Source: Gemmatimonadaceae bacterium
Lineage (GTDB): Bacteria; Gemmatimonadota; Gemmatimonadetes; Gemmatimonadales; Gemmatimonadaceae
Length of the DNA stretch: 50,483 bases
Assembly (NCBI GenBank): GCA_013817305.1
Contig: JACDCY010000008.1
Location: 1-50,483, forward strand
Reading direction: 5' to 3'
This document shows positions 16,162-25,593 of the stretch, piece by piece. Made by a program: the position numbers and the translations under genes. The notes beneath the pieces are model-generated. The model saw only the letters and a program-made list of their open reading frames with translations. It ran no database searches and was not told where the DNA came from. Position 1 is the stretch's first letter; the number at the start of each line of letters is the position of its first letter.

Positions 16162-18786
16162 ATGACACAGCTCCGTGTATTTCCGGCCATTCTCCTGCTC
16201 TCGCAGGTTGTTCTTGGCTGTGCAACGGCCAGGACGCCCAAGCCCACCGCCGGCGCAACCGCGCCAACAGGCTCGGCGCAGACTGCTGCCGCCGGGGCGC
16301 CTACCGCGAGCGCTGCCGGGACTGCAGCTGCGGCGCCAGCCAGGAAGACGATAGCGAGCGCGACCAAAACGAGCCGGAAGGTGGACGGCCTCTTTTCGCT
16401 ATACCAGGACACGGCCAACGGCTCGCTGCACATGGTGGTGAAGAAGGATCAGCTCGGGAAGGAGTTCGTCTACTTCATGCACGTGGTAGATGGAGTCACG
16501 TCGGCCGGCTACTTCCGCGGCGCGTTTGCGAACAACGACGTCTTCTCCATCCGTAAGAACTACAACAAGCTTGAGTTCGTGACGCAGAACACGGCGTTCT
16601 ACTTCGACCCGGCGAGCCCGTTGGCGCGCGCCGCAGGGGCAAACATCAGCCCGGCCGTGGTCAGCGTGCAGGACATTGTTGCGGAGGACGCGGATGCATA
16701 CCTCGTCAAGGTCGACGACATCTTCCTCACCGAGGCGCTCGCGCAGGTCAAGCCTACGCCGAATCCGAACGCTCGACCGGGGCAAGATTTCAACCTCGGC
16801 AGCCTGAGCAAGACAAAGACCCGGTATGTAGCCGTTCGCAACTACCCGATGAACGCGGACGTCATCGTGGAGTACGTGTACGAGAATCCGGCGCCGATAA
16901 ACCGCGGCGGATCCGACATCACCGATGCGCGCAACGTCAGCATCTCCGTGCAGCACAGCTTCATCGAGATGCCCTCCAACGGGTACGTGCCGCGCTACGA
17001 CGATCCGCGCGTGGGATACTTCACGGCGCAGAACACCGACATGCTCTCGGCGAGCGTGACGCCGTACCGCGACATGATCACCCGCTGGAAGCTGGTGAAG
17101 AAGGATCCATCGGCCGCCGTCTCGGAGCCGGTCACGCCGATCACCTGGTGGATCGAGAACACCACGCCGCACGAGCTGCGCGAGCCAATTCGCCAGGCCG
17201 TGCTGGAGTGGAACAAGCCGTTCGAAGCTGCCGGTTTCAGGAACGCGGTAGTCGTCAACGTTCAGCCGGACGATGCGACCTGGGACGCTGGTGACATCCG
17301 CTACAACGTTCTGCGCTGGACGTCGTCACCGAACCCGCCCTTCGGCGGCTATGGCCCGAGCTTCATCAATCCGCGCACGGGCGAGATACTGGGTGCGGAC
17401 GTCATGCTCGAGTACGTCTTCATCACGAATCGTCTCCGTCAGGAGCGGCTGTTCAACGCCGCCGGGTTGTTCGCGGCCGGCGAGGACGAGATCACCGCTG
17501 CGCCGGGGAACAAGACGCTCGTCTGCTCCGCCGGCCACTACCTGCACCTGAACACTATATTCGGAATGCAGGCACTCGATCTGACGGGTGCGTCCGAGTA
17601 CGATCAGCGCGAGTACATCCGCCAGTCGATCGCGTACCTGGCGCTGCACGAGGTCGGCCACACGCTCGGCCTGAATCACAACATGAAGTCGAGCCAGATG
17701 CTGAGCCCCGCGCAGCTCGCGGACCGGTCGGTGACTTCCGTGAGGGGCGTCACGGGCTCGGTGATGGAATACCCGCTGGTGAACCTTGGCTCGAATGGCG
17801 CGGTGGTCGATTACTTCCCCAGCAAGCCGGGGCCGTACGATTTCTGGGCTATTCAATTTGGCTACTCGCCCGACATGAGCGACCCGTCGAAGATGAGCGC
17901 GCTGCTCGCGCGGTCCACGGAGCCTGACCTGGCGTTCGGCAACGACGCCGATGACATGCGCTCACCCGGCAAGGCGATCGATCCGAGAATCAATACGAAC
18001 GATCTATCGAGCGATGCGATCGCCTACTCGGCGTCGCGCATCGACCTCGCAAACGATCTCATGCGCAGGCTGCAGGCGCGCTACTCCACACAGGGCAAGT
18101 CGTATCACGAGATGCGGTCGGCATATCTCGTATTGAGCGGACAGCAGGCGGGCGCAGCAGACGTGGTCACGCGGTACGTCGGCGGCGTGTACGTCGACCG
18201 TGCTATGGTCGGCCAGGCGGGAGCGACCAAGCCGTTCACACCCGTGAGCCGAGTCGATCAGAAGCGTGCGATGCAGCTGCTTTCGAGCAAGATCTTCGCG
18301 CCTGCGTCGTTCGACGCCGCGTCGGGCCTTTACAACTATCTCCAGATGCAGCGGCGCGGGTTCGACTTTTTCAGCGCGCCGGAGGATCCCAAAATTCACG
18401 CGCGCGCCCTGGCCGTTCAACGGTCGGTGCTGAACCACCTCATGCACCCTCTGACTCTAACGCGCATCACGGACTCGCGGCTGTACGGCAATGAGTACCC
18501 GCTCACGGAATTCGTGACCGACCTCACGGCGTCAGTGTTCGCGACGGACGCGCGCGGGAACGTGAACACGTTCAGGCAGAACCTGCAGTTCGAGTACGTG
18601 AACCGGCTCATCGCCATGATCACGCCGGCCACGAGAACTCCATTCGATTACCAGTCGCAATCGGCTGCGCTGGCGAACCTTCGGTCCATCGAGAGGATGC
18701 TTGCCGGCAAGAATGCGAACGCGGAAACGATGGCCCATACGCGCCACATCCTGTTTGCCATCGACAAGGCATTGAAGACGGATTGA
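16162..18786 (+). CDS. Zinc-dependent metalloprotease lipoprotein (DUF5117/DUF4953 type)
   Basis: An 874-residue lipoprotein: signal LLLSQVVLGC with Cys20 as lipobox cysteine, then an Ala/Thr/Pro-rich linker to about residue 60. The zinc site is an extended metzincin motif HEVGHTLGLNHN near residue 496, with a downstream Met-turn in GSVMEYP. Regions before (VDGLFSLYQDTANGSLHMVVKK; SFIEMPSNGYVPRYDDPRVG) and after (long helical C-terminus) match the DUF5118-DUF5117-DUF4953 layout of large secreted proteases of Bacteroidota and Gemmatimonadota. It probably acts at the cell surface or in the periplasm on peptides. ATG 16162 lacks a Shine-Dalgarno site. A strong terminator follows. Substrate unknown. 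Confidence 0.9.
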   Translation: MTQLRVFPAILLLSQVVLGCATARTPKPTAGATAPTGSAQTAAAGAPTASAAGTAAAAPARKTIASATKTSRKVDGLFSLYQDTANGSLHMVVKKDQLGKEFVYFMHVVDGVTSAGYFRGAFANNDVFSIRKNYNKLEFVTQNTAFYFDPASPLARAAGANISPAVVSVQDIVAEDADAYLVKVDDIFLTEALAQVKPTPNPNARPGQDFNLGSLSKTKTRYVAVRNYPMNADVIVEYVYENPAPINRGGSDITDARNVSISVQHSFIEMPSNGYVPRYDDPRVGYFTAQNTDMLSASVTPYRDMITRWKLVKKDPSAAVSEPVTPITWWIENTTPHELREPIRQAVLEWNKPFEAAGFRNAVVVNVQPDDATWDAGDIRYNVLRWTSSPNPPFGGYGPSFINPRTGEILGADVMLEYVFITNRLRQERLFNAAGLFAAGEDEITAAPGNKTLVCSAGHYLHLNTIFGMQALDLTGASEYDQREYIRQSIAYLALHEVGHTLGLNHNMKSSQMLSPAQLADRSVTSVRGVTGSVMEYPLVNLGSNGAVVDYFPSKPGPYDFWAIQFGYSPDMSDPSKMSALLARSTEPDLAFGNDADDMRSPGKAIDPRINTNDLSSDAIAYSASRIDLANDLMRRLQARYSTQGKSYHEMRSAYLVLSGQQAGAADVVTRYVGGVYVDRAMVGQAGATKPFTPVSRVDQKRAMQLLSSKIFAPASFDAASGLYNYLQMQRRGFDFFSAPEDPKIHARALAVQRSVLNHLMHPLTLTRITDSRLYGNEYPLTEFVTDLTASVFATDARGNVNTFRQNLQFEYVNRLIAMITPATRTPFDYQSQSAALANLRSIERMLAGKNANAETMAHTRHILFAIDKALKTD

Positions 18787-18813
18787 TCGGACGAGCAGTC
18801 AGGCGTCAAGAAA

Positions 18814-18843
18814 CAGCCGCCCTGACGGGCGGCTGTTTTCTTT
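18814..18843 (+). terminator. Rho-independent terminator, probably bidirectional
   Basis: CAGCCGCCC (18814-18822), loop TGAC, GGGCGGCTG (18827-18835), then TTTTCTTT. The 9-bp GC stem is preceded by AAGAAA, so it may also terminate in the minus direction. It ends the metalloprotease transcript. Confidence 0.92.
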
Positions 18844-18858
18844 GGGCCCCGAAGGCGG

Positions 18859-18887
18859 TTGAAAGCGGGGCGCGGCTCCGGTAGTTT
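18859..18887 (+). promoter_or_regulatory. Predicted sigma-70 promoter of the tRNA-Phe gene
   Basis: TTGAAA at 18859-18864 and TAGTTT at 18882-18887 are exactly 17 bp apart, followed by a GC-rich discriminator as in stable-RNA promoters. The tRNA begins 19 bp downstream of the -10 hexamer. The -10 match to consensus is modest. Confidence 0.5.
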
Positions 18888-18906
18888 GCGAGGCTGTCGC
18901 AAGGCC

Positions 18907-18980
<74 letters not shown>

Positions 18981-19006
18981 ATTGCAAATGAGGCGATACT
19001 TACCCA

Positions 19007-19027
19007 AGGCCCCTCCGGGGCCTCTTT
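19007..19027 (+). terminator. Terminator after tRNA-Phe
   Basis: AGGCCCC (19007-19013), loop TCC, GGGGCCT (19017-19023), followed by CTTT. It lies 28 bp after the tRNA and 25 bp before the HupE-like start, so it should separate the two transcripts; the T-tract is short. Confidence 0.75.
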
Positions 19028-19051
19028 GCTAGGCAGAGTCTCACTATCATC

Positions 19052-19771
19052 ATGATTGAATTCCTGCGACATCGCCTATCGCGCCGCTTACACGCCACGT
19101 GCGCCGCATTCGCGGCGCTCGTGCTCTTGCCCGCCGAGCTTCTGGCGCACGGCGTGGCCGCAGGGGACAAGGGATACATCCAGGAAATAGTCGGGGTGCA
19201 TTTAATCCCCTTCGCGTACCTCGGCGCGAAGCACATGGTGACGGGCTACGATCACCTGCTTTTCCTGCTTGGCGTGATCTTTTTCCTGTATCGGCTGAAG
19301 GAGATTGGGGTATACGTATCGCTGTTCGCGATCGGCCACTCGACAACGCTTCTCCTCGGTGTTTTGACCGAAGTAAGCGTGAGCTCTTTCCTGGTCGACG
19401 CCATCATAGGCCTATCGGTGGTGTACAAATCACTCGACAACATCGGGGCTTTCCAGCGCTGGTTCGGATTTCAGCCGAACACCAAGGCGGCGACGCTCAT
19501 ATTCGGGTTTTTCCATGGCTTTGGCCTGGCGACGAAGATTCTCGATTTTGAGATCTCGCCCGACGGCCTGATCCCGAACCTGATTGCCTTCAACGTCGGC
19601 GTCGAGATCGGCCAGATACTCTCGCTGAGCGCGATCCTCATCGCCATGACCTACTGGCGCCGAACGACAAGCTTCGCCCGGCACGCGTACACCACCAACG
19701 TTGCGGTCATGGCCGCCGGTTTTGTGCTGATGGGATATCAGCTGGCGGGTTTTTTCATCCTCGAAAGCTGA
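19052..19771 (+). CDS. HupE/UreJ-family membrane protein
   Basis: A 239-residue polytopic membrane protein with a possible N-terminal signal (to about residue 33, LLAHG) and about six hydrophobic segments. Diagnostic blocks are MVTGYDHLLFLLG near residue 70, AIGHSTTLLLG near 96 and FGFFHGFGLATKI near 152, whose histidines are typical metal-transport residues of HupE/UreJ proteins (nickel or cobalt uptake linked to hydrogenase or urease). No hydrogenase or urease genes are in the window. It is followed after 11 bp by a membrane-anchor protein with which it is probably co-expressed. Other homologues near copper genes suggest a different metal; the substrate is undecided. Confidence 0.85.
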   Translation: MIEFLRHRLSRRLHATCAAFAALVLLPAELLAHGVAAGDKGYIQEIVGVHLIPFAYLGAKHMVTGYDHLLFLLGVIFFLYRLKEIGVYVSLFAIGHSTTLLLGVLTEVSVSSFLVDAIIGLSVVYKSLDNIGAFQRWFGFQPNTKAATLIFGFFHGFGLATKILDFEISPDGLIPNLIAFNVGVEIGQILSLSAILIAMTYWRRTTSFARHAYTTNVAVMAAGFVLMGYQLAGFFILES

Positions 19772-19782
19772 GATACTGACTG

Positions 19783-20427
19783 ATGCCGGACATGAGCCCC
19801 GCTCCAGCGCCTGCTCTTCCTTCCGCAAGCAAGTTGGTTCGCTCCACGCTTATCGCCGCCGCGGTCGCGGTCGTCTTGTTGGTTACGGTGGTGCTGCCGG
19901 CCGAATACGGCGTTGATCCGACCGGGGTCGGACGCGTGCTGGGACTTACCGAGATGGGGAAGATCAAGGTGTCGCTCGCCCGGGAAGCGGCCGCGGCGGA
20001 TTCTGTCGAAGCAGCTGTTGCCATGGGAGGCGCGACCGGCACGGCTGCTCCCGCTGTCGTGTCAACGCCAGCCGTCGCGGCCCCACCCGCGATTCCGGCA
20101 CAGAGCTCGACCGCGAACTCGCACGTCACCGAAATCGTTCTGAGACCAAATGAAGGAAAGGAGATCAAGCTCGTGATGCGGAAGGACGCGCGTGTGACAT
20201 ACTCCTGGTCCGTCGCGGGCGGCGTGGTGAATTACGATACGCATGCCGATGCACCGGGAATCAGCTATCACGGCTACGGGAAGGGAACGGGCACACCATC
20301 TGAAGAAGGCGTGCTCGTGGCGGCGTTCGATGGCGCGCACGGCTGGTTCTGGCGAAACCGCGGGCGCCAGGCAGTTACTGTGACGCTCAGGACCAACGGG
20401 GAATATCAGGAGCTGAAGCGGATGTAA
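19783..20427 (+). CDS. Transmembrane anchor protein, partner of the HupE-like protein
   Basis: A 214-residue protein with one N-terminal membrane helix (about residues 22-40, STLIAAAVAVVLLVTVVLP), then AEYGVDPTGVGRVLGLTEMG, an Ala/Pro-rich linker and an extracytoplasmic domain (about 118-214). The AEYGVDPTG...LGLTEMG block is characteristic of proteins usually named only 'transmembrane anchor protein' next to HupE/UreJ-like genes. The globular end has HADAPGISYHGYGKG and GAHGWFWRNRG, with several histidines that could bind metal. It follows hupE by 11 bp, so co-transcription is likely. Molecular function is not established. Confidence 0.8.
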   Translation: MPDMSPAPAPALPSASKLVRSTLIAAAVAVVLLVTVVLPAEYGVDPTGVGRVLGLTEMGKIKVSLAREAAAADSVEAAVAMGGATGTAAPAVVSTPAVAAPPAIPAQSSTANSHVTEIVLRPNEGKEIKLVMRKDARVTYSWSVAGGVVNYDTHADAPGISYHGYGKGTGTPSEEGVLVAAFDGAHGWFWRNRGRQAVTVTLRTNGEYQELKRM

Positions 20428-20449
20428 GGCGAGCGCCTGCTGCGAGCAG

Positions 20450-21112
20450 TCACAGGGATGTGGTGAAGATCGTGATGTCAGGTGCCGGAAAGTCTGCCCG
20501 CCAAGCATGTCGCTGCCCGATCCATCGCATGGTTGCCGGCGAATAGAAGCAGACGTGTGTAGGATCGCGACGGTACCACCAGTCGCCGAACGATCCATCA
20601 CTTGGACGAAACCGGGTCATGACGCCGAGTAGACCGCCCGGCACGAGTAAGTCACGCAGCGTTGCGAACATCGTCGCGGGGCTGCGGGCGTGCTCGACAA
20701 CTTCAGAGGCTGTGACGTAATCGTACCGCGTGGCGAGCAGCGTTACATCGGGCGCGAAGAAGGGATCGTACGCCACGCACGGAAAGCCTGCGGACGTGAG
20801 CTGCTCGGCGAGCACAGGCGCGGGACCGCAGCCAAAATCCAGACCTCGCGCGCCGAGTGGGAGTCTTTCGATGACAGGGTCCGCGAGGCGCCGGAGAAAG
20901 CGAACGTATTCAGCATCCGCCGAATCGTTCTCGTGCAGCTCGTACCGTTCGCGCTCGGCGCGAACAGTCAGGTGCTGGGACGGATCCAGATACACGAGCC
21001 TGCAACGCGAACACTCGAAGTAGCGCCGCTCATCGTCGATCGCGGCCAGCCCGACAGATTCCCCCGCGCCACAGAGCGAGCATGGTGGAATACCGCCTTC
21101 GCCGGAGGCCAT
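20450..21112 (-). CDS. Class I SAM-dependent methyltransferase with Cys4 N-terminus
   Basis: A 220-residue methyltransferase. The N-terminus has a four-cysteine zinc-ribbon-like pair, CSLCG and CSRC. The SAM-binding domain has motif I GLDFGCGPAPVL, the acidic motif VAYDPFFAP, and TASEVVEHARSPATMFATL followed by LLVPGGLLGVMTR. These match COG2227/type-11 methyltransferases. ATG 21112 is chosen because it places the Cys motif about ten residues in, as in homologues; the frame is open to 21277, with another ATG at 21166. No start has a good Shine-Dalgarno site. It converges on the anchor-protein gene (22 bp gap). Substrate unknown. Confidence 0.82.
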   Translation of the reverse strand: MASGEGGIPPCSLCGAGESVGLAAIDDERRYFECSRCRLVYLDPSQHLTVRAERERYELHENDSADAEYVRFLRRLADPVIERLPLGARGLDFGCGPAPVLAEQLTSAGFPCVAYDPFFAPDVTLLATRYDYVTASEVVEHARSPATMFATLRDLLVPGGLLGVMTRFRPSDGSFGDWWYRRDPTHVCFYSPATMRWIGQRHAWRADFPAPDITIFTTSL

Positions 21113-21383
21113 GGAGCGAAACGTAGTTAAGATTTTGTACGACGGCCGCAGTCGGCCCGGAAACATGATCAGGGATGGCTCGTAGTTAATCTCGATCGGC
21201 CGTCGGCCTGAAGGCTGGCCCGCTGACGGGCGTGGGAAATTTCTCATTCCCGGTCTCGGGGAGATACGCGCGCACATTCCCGGTGGCGAACGGATGCCGC
21301 GAGATCGGTCGGTTGCTTGCGGCTGCTCATCAGAGTGATCCGCTCACACGGAGGCCTCGAGATACGGGCGTATCCCCGCCCGG

Positions 21384-22748
21384 TTAGCGCGGAAACGCCA
21401 CCATGCTCTCGTGTCCCTCCCGGTCCACGGCCGCGACCCCGAAGAAATAGTTGTCGATGATCACGTTCTCGAGCGTGTGCTCGGTCACGTTTCCCACGAA
21501 CCGCGACCTGGTCCAGTTCACCTCGCTCGGCTTTCGCCAGTAGATCCGATAGCCGAGCAAGTCCGGTGAGCTGACTGCCTTCCAGCGGAGGGTGGGTGAG
21601 GGCTGGACCGAGCCGCGGATCGTGACCGAGTCTGGAGCGGGCGGCGCCCACGCCAGGGAGATAAGCGTTGCGGCATCGAGCGCGGTCATCGCCGCCGCGT
21701 ACTCGAAGTTCACGCCCGCGATTACGTCGCCGTACGCGATGCCGTTCTCGGTGCGCAGATCCTGGTGCTGCCTGTTGTAGTCCTCGTGCGTCTCCATGAG
21801 GCGGACGGCGGCGAACCCTTCATTAAAGAAGGGCGTGTGATGGCCGCCGCGGCCGTACCGGTCCAGCCGGTAAATGATCTCGACGTCGAGATTGGGGAAA
21901 TAGGTATCGGCGACTTTGTCGATGTAACGCGCGAGCTGGCGTGAAGGAGTATCGAGCTCGCCGCCGGTCGTCAGTATCCGTCGCAGCTCAGCGGCCGTCG
22001 TCGTTGGAGCGAGGCCGGGCGCGAATACGCGGGCCTTGGTGTTGTCGATGACGCCGTCGATCCCGCTGATGTTGCCGACCATGTCGTTGTTGATGACGGC
22101 GTCGAGATTCCATCCTTCCTGCTTGGCCACGCGCGCCACGATCGCGCCGCCGTACAGCCCCTGCTCCTCTCCGGATAGCCCCGCGTAAACGATGGACGCG
22201 TCCGGCTGGTGACTGGTCAGGATGCGCGCCGCCTCGAGAATCGCGGCGATACCGCTGGCGTTGTCGTTAGCTCCCGGCGAATCCGACGTTGCGTTCAGCG
22301 GGTCGGTGACGCGCGAATCAATGTCTCCGCTCAGCAGCACGTACCGGCCGGGATCGGAGCGGCCGCGCTGAATGGCGACGACGTTGACCACGTTCACGTC
22401 GGTGCGGATCCGCGTGGTGGAGTCGCCCTTCACGATGTCGGAGATGTACCGCACCTCTAGACAGCCGCCGCACGCCTGCGAGATCCGGCGGAACTCGTCG
22501 AAGATCCAGCGCCGCGCCGCGCCGATCCCCCGGGTGGGTGAAAGCGTGTCGGACAGGGTGTGCCGGGTGCCGAAGCCGACGAGCGTGCGGATGTCCCGCT
22601 CGATCCGCTCCGGCGATGCCGCGGCAACTACTGCGTGAATTCGCGGGTCCTCGAAGGACGGCGCGATGGGGATGCTTGTCTGCGCGCCGGCGAGCGCCGG
22701 AAGCAGGGCGAGCGCTGCGACGAGCTGGAAAAGAGTCGGACCTGTCAC
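21384..22748 (-). CDS. Secreted M28 metallopeptidase with C-terminal Fn3-like domain
   Basis: A secreted M28 aminopeptidase-like protein, 454 residues from GTG 22748, preferred because GGAGG lies six bases before it and it gives a clean signal peptide (TLFQLVAALALLPALAGAQ); ATG 22781 would add 11 residues. Zinc-site blocks: GDIDSRVTD, SPGANDNASG, GEEQGLYGG, VINNDMVG and GRGGHHTPF. In the first, the usual His (GHxDS) is Asp; other M28 branches I remember share this GDIDS form, so activity need not be lost. From about residue 370 a beta-rich segment (SPDLLGYRIYWRKPSEVNW) looks like a fibronectin type III domain. It is divergent from the copper operon. Peptide specificity unknown. Confidence 0.9.
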   Translation of the reverse strand: MTGPTLFQLVAALALLPALAGAQTSIPIAPSFEDPRIHAVVAAASPERIERDIRTLVGFGTRHTLSDTLSPTRGIGAARRWIFDEFRRISQACGGCLEVRYISDIVKGDSTTRIRTDVNVVNVVAIQRGRSDPGRYVLLSGDIDSRVTDPLNATSDSPGANDNASGIAAILEAARILTSHQPDASIVYAGLSGEEQGLYGGAIVARVAKQEGWNLDAVINNDMVGNISGIDGVIDNTKARVFAPGLAPTTTAAELRRILTTGGELDTPSRQLARYIDKVADTYFPNLDVEIIYRLDRYGRGGHHTPFFNEGFAAVRLMETHEDYNRQHQDLRTENGIAYGDVIAGVNFEYAAAMTALDAATLISLAWAPPAPDSVTIRGSVQPSPTLRWKAVSSPDLLGYRIYWRKPSEVNWTRSRFVGNVTEHTLENVIIDNYFFGVAAVDREGHESMVAFPR

Positions 22749-22836
22749 CTGTAACCTCCGGGGAGTCTCTAAAACGTACATCCCCGGCGGCGCAGTGGGG
22801 CCCGCGCCCCTCCACCCGCGCGGCCCACGAGCTGCC

Positions 22837-22865
22837 TAGGCTTGCGATAGGGGGAGGGGTATATA
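22837..22865 (+). promoter_or_regulatory. Candidate CsoR-controlled promoter of the copper operon
   Basis: TATATA (22860-22865) is a fair -10 element 17 bp after a weak -35 (TAGGCT, 22837-22842). The spacer holds a G-tract flanked by A/T, ATAGGGGGAGGGGTATA (22847-22863). CsoR-family repressors bind G-tracts with AT-rich flanks, often in the promoter spacer. Left and right halves are not well palindromic, so this is tentative. The start codon lies only 10 bp beyond the -10. Confidence 0.35.
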
Positions 22866-22875
22866 GACTCCGGGT

Positions 22876-23238
22876 ATGACAACCTCTGAATGGATCGTGA
22901 TCGCGGGCGGGCTCGCCAGCATTGCCTGGGTCAACTGGTACTTCTTCATGGCCGGACGGGGCGCGGCGACCGTGCAGGGATCGGAGATCGTGATAACGGT
23001 TGACAACGGTTATTCGCCGGCGACGATCCGCGCGCTAGCCGGCGCGCCACTGCGCCTCGTGTTCGATCGGAAAGACACCTCGAGCTGCTCCGAGGAGGTC
23101 GTGTTTCCCGACTTCGGCGTCAGAAAGTTTCTCCCTACGGGCGAGAGGACTACGATAGAGATCACGCCGCCGAAACCCGGCAAGTATGAGTTCATGTGTG
23201 GCATGAGCATGCTGCGCGGAACCTTGATCGCGGAATAA
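22876..23238 (+). CDS. Membrane-anchored cupredoxin-domain protein
   Basis: A 120-residue protein with one N-terminal membrane helix (about 5-27, EWIVIAGGLASIAWVNWYFF) and a cupredoxin-like beta domain facing out. Probable copper ligands are in TSSCSEEVVFPDFG and in the C-terminal YEFMCGMSMLRG, giving two Cys and several Met, but no ordinary blue-copper His-Cys-His-Met set. The LRLVFDRKDTSSCSEEVVFP pattern is that of small cupredoxins fused or adjacent to copper ATPases. Its TAA is directly followed by the copA ATG without a gap. Inference: an extracytoplasmic copper acceptor or sensor working with the ATPase. No CopZ chaperone gene is visible. Confidence 0.85.
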   Translation: MTTSEWIVIAGGLASIAWVNWYFFMAGRGAATVQGSEIVITVDNGYSPATIRALAGAPLRLVFDRKDTSSCSEEVVFPDFGVRKFLPTGERTTIEITPPKPGKYEFMCGMSMLRGTLIAE

Positions 23239-25590
23239 ATGGGTCACACTAAAGTTCGAATTCCCGTATCGGGAATGACCTGTGCGGCGTGCCAGTCCCG
23301 CGTGCAGAGCGCGCTGCAGAAACATCCTGGTGTCGAAGACGCAGCGGTGAACCTGATGATGGGAAACGCGACCGTCACGTATGATCCGGCGGCAACTACG
23401 CAGGACGAGCTCGTCGATGCCGTGCGCGCCACGGGATACGGCGCGGAGCTGCAGTCGGCGGATTCCACTGCGTTTACTGAGCAGGAGGCGCGGGACCGCG
23501 CGCAGGCGGAAGAATTCGTCGATTTGAGGCGGAAGGCGGTAGTGAGCGGAGTCGCTGGAGCCGTCGCAATGGTGCTGTCGATGCCACTCATGTCGGCAGC
23601 GGCGGGTCAGTCTCATGGACCGGTTGCCGACCCGTTCATGCGCTGGATGATGAGCACGCTGACTCCGTGGCTGCGGTCCGTCGCACCCTGGCTGTATGCG
23701 ATTCACGTGCAAACGCTGTCGTACGGCCTGATGCTGCTGACCGTCGGCGTGATGGTGTGGGCTGGCCGGCATTTCTACACGCGCGCGTGGACGGCATTCC
23801 ACCACCACTCCGCGGACATGAATACGCTGATCGCGGTGGGGACAGGAGCAGCGTTCCTGTATTCGGCGCTTGCGACACTATGGCCCGACTTCTTCCTGAG
23901 CCGAGGGATCGCGCCGGACGTTTACTACGAAGCGGTGATCATCATCATCGCGCTGATTCTCGCGGGTAACGCGCTCGAATCGCGCGCGAAGAAACACACG
24001 GCCGCAGCGTTAAGGGGACTCGCGAGCCTGCGTCCGAAAACGGCGCGCGTGCTTCGGGACGGTAAGGAAATTGATATTGAGGTAGAGACCGTCTCACCCA
24101 ACGATACGATCGTGCTGCGCCCGGGGGAGCGTGTTCCGGTCGATGGCGAAGTTCTGTCCGGCGAAAGCGCGATAGACGAGTCGATGCTCACAGGCGAATC
24201 GCTCGCTGTGGCCAAAACAGTGGGCGACCGGGTGATTGGCGGTACGGTCAACCTCACCGGTTCTGTACGCTACCGCGCGACGACGCTCGGCAGCGACAGT
24301 GTGCTGTCGCAGATCGTCAAGCTGATGCGCGACGCCCAGGGATCGCGCGCTCCAATCCAGCGCCTGGCGGACAAAGTCAGCGGCATTTTCGTTCCGGTCG
24401 TCATGTCGATCGCCATCGCGACGTTCGTCACGTGGTTCGTACTGGCGGATAGCGCTCCAATGGTCCGCGCATTCGCCGCGGCCGTCGCCGTGCTCATAAT
24501 CGCGTGCCCGTGCGCGATGGGACTGGCGGTGCCGACGGCGGTCATGGTGTCCACCGGCAAGGGCGCGGAGCTCGGCGTGCTGATCAAGGGCGGTGAGGCT
24601 CTGCAGCGCGCCGGCGATCTCACGACCGTAGCGATGGACAAGACCGGCACGGTCACCGAAGGACGACCGACGGTAACTGATGTCGTATTGGTGCCCGGCG
24701 GTCCAGCGGCGGACGAGACGCGCCTGCTTCGTCTGACGGCGTCGCTCGAACGATCGAGCGAGCACCCGCTGGCGGATGCGATCGTCCGGTACGCAAAAGT
24801 CCGCGGCATCGAGCTCGCGGCTGTCGAATCGTTTACCACAACGACGGGGAAGGGGCTGTCCGGCACCATCGAAGGTGTGCCCGTTACCGCGGGGAACGAA
24901 GCGATGCTGCAAGACGGGGGAGTAGATGTTGCGGCGCTGCGCGCGGATGCGGAGCGGTTGGCGGGCCAGGGAAAGACACCAGTATATGTCTCCGTCGGCG
25001 GGCGCCCGGCAGGGTTGTTGGCCATAGCTGATCCGATCAAGGCCACGTCCCGGGAAGCGATAGCGCAATTGGGAAGGCTGGGACTCGACGTCGTCCTGCT
25101 CACCGGCGACAACGAGAGAACGGCCAATGCCATCGCGCGCGAGGCGGGGATCAGTCGCGTAGTCGCCGGCGTGCTTCCCGAGGGGAAAGTCGCCGAGCTG
25201 AAGCGGCTCCAAGCCGGCGGAAAAGTGGTGGCGATGGTAGGCGACGGAATCAACGACGCGCCCGCGCTCGCTCAGGCCGATGTCGGAATGGCGGTCGGAA
25301 CGGGAACGGACATCGCGGCCGAAGCAGCCGATGTCGTGCTCATGCGCGGCGACCTTCGAAGCGTGGTGGAAGCGGTTCGGCTGTCGCGGCGCACCATGCG
25401 GACGATGAAGCAGAATCTTTTCTGGGCCTTCATTTACAACGTGATTGGGATTCCGATCGCGGCCGGCGCGTTGTACCCGATGCTCGGGCTGCTGTTGAGT
25501 CCGATCCTGGCGAGCCTCGCAATGGCGTTCAGCTCGGTGAGTGTGGTGGCCAACAGTCTCCGGCTGCGCGGATTCCGCGCGACAGGATAA
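23239..25590 (+). CDS. copA: Copper-exporting P1B-type ATPase
   Basis: A 783-residue heavy-metal ATPase. One N-terminal HMA domain has GMTCAAC (Cys15, Cys18). Membrane helices follow (about 95-250), with TGES in the actuator domain, the metal-binding CPC motif in [13 protein letters not shown] (about residue 423), phosphorylation Asp467 in [19 protein letters not shown] in the nucleotide domain and [16 protein letters not shown] near 668. CPC and the single GMTCxxC HMA domain fit Cu(I) export (subgroup 1B-1). It begins directly at the cupredoxin stop and is followed after 3 bp by a CsoR-like repressor gene, so the three form one copper-responsive operon. Confidence 0.95.
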   Translation: MGHTKVRIPVSGMTCAACQSRVQSALQKHPGVEDAAVNLMMGNATVTYDPAATTQDELVDAVRATGYGAELQSADSTAFTEQEARDRAQAEEFVDLRRKAVVSGVAGAVAMVLSMPLMSAAAGQSHGPVADPFMRWMMSTLTPWLRSVAPWLYAIHVQTLSYGLMLLTVGVMVWAGRHFYTRAWTAFHHHSADMNTLIAVGTGAAFLYSALATLWPDFFLSRGIAPDVYYEAVIIIIALILAGNALESRAKKHTAAALRGLASLRPKTARVLRDGKEIDIEVETVSPNDTIVLRPGERVPVDGEVLSGESAIDESMLTGESLAVAKTVGDRVIGGTVNLTGSVRYRATTLGSDSVLSQIVKLMRDAQGSRAPIQRLADKVSGIFVPVVMSIAIATFVTWFVLADSAPMVRAFAAAVAVLIIACPCAMGLAVPTAVMVSTGKGAELGVLIKGGEALQRAGDLTTVAMDKTGTVTEGRPTVTDVVLVPGGPAADETRLLRLTASLERSSEHPLADAIVRYAKVRGIELAAVESFTTTTGKGLSGTIEGVPVTAGNEAMLQDGGVDVAALRADAERLAGQGKTPVYVSVGGRPAGLLAIADPIKATSREAIAQLGRLGLDVVLLTGDNERTANAIAREAGISRVVAGVLPEGKVAELKRLQAGGKVVAMVGDGINDAPALAQADVGMAVGTGTDIAAEAADVVLMRGDLRSVVEAVRLSRRTMRTMKQNLFWAFIYNVIGIPIAAGALYPMLGLLLSPILASLAMAFSSVSVVANSLRLRGFRATG

Positions 25591-25593
25591 AAA

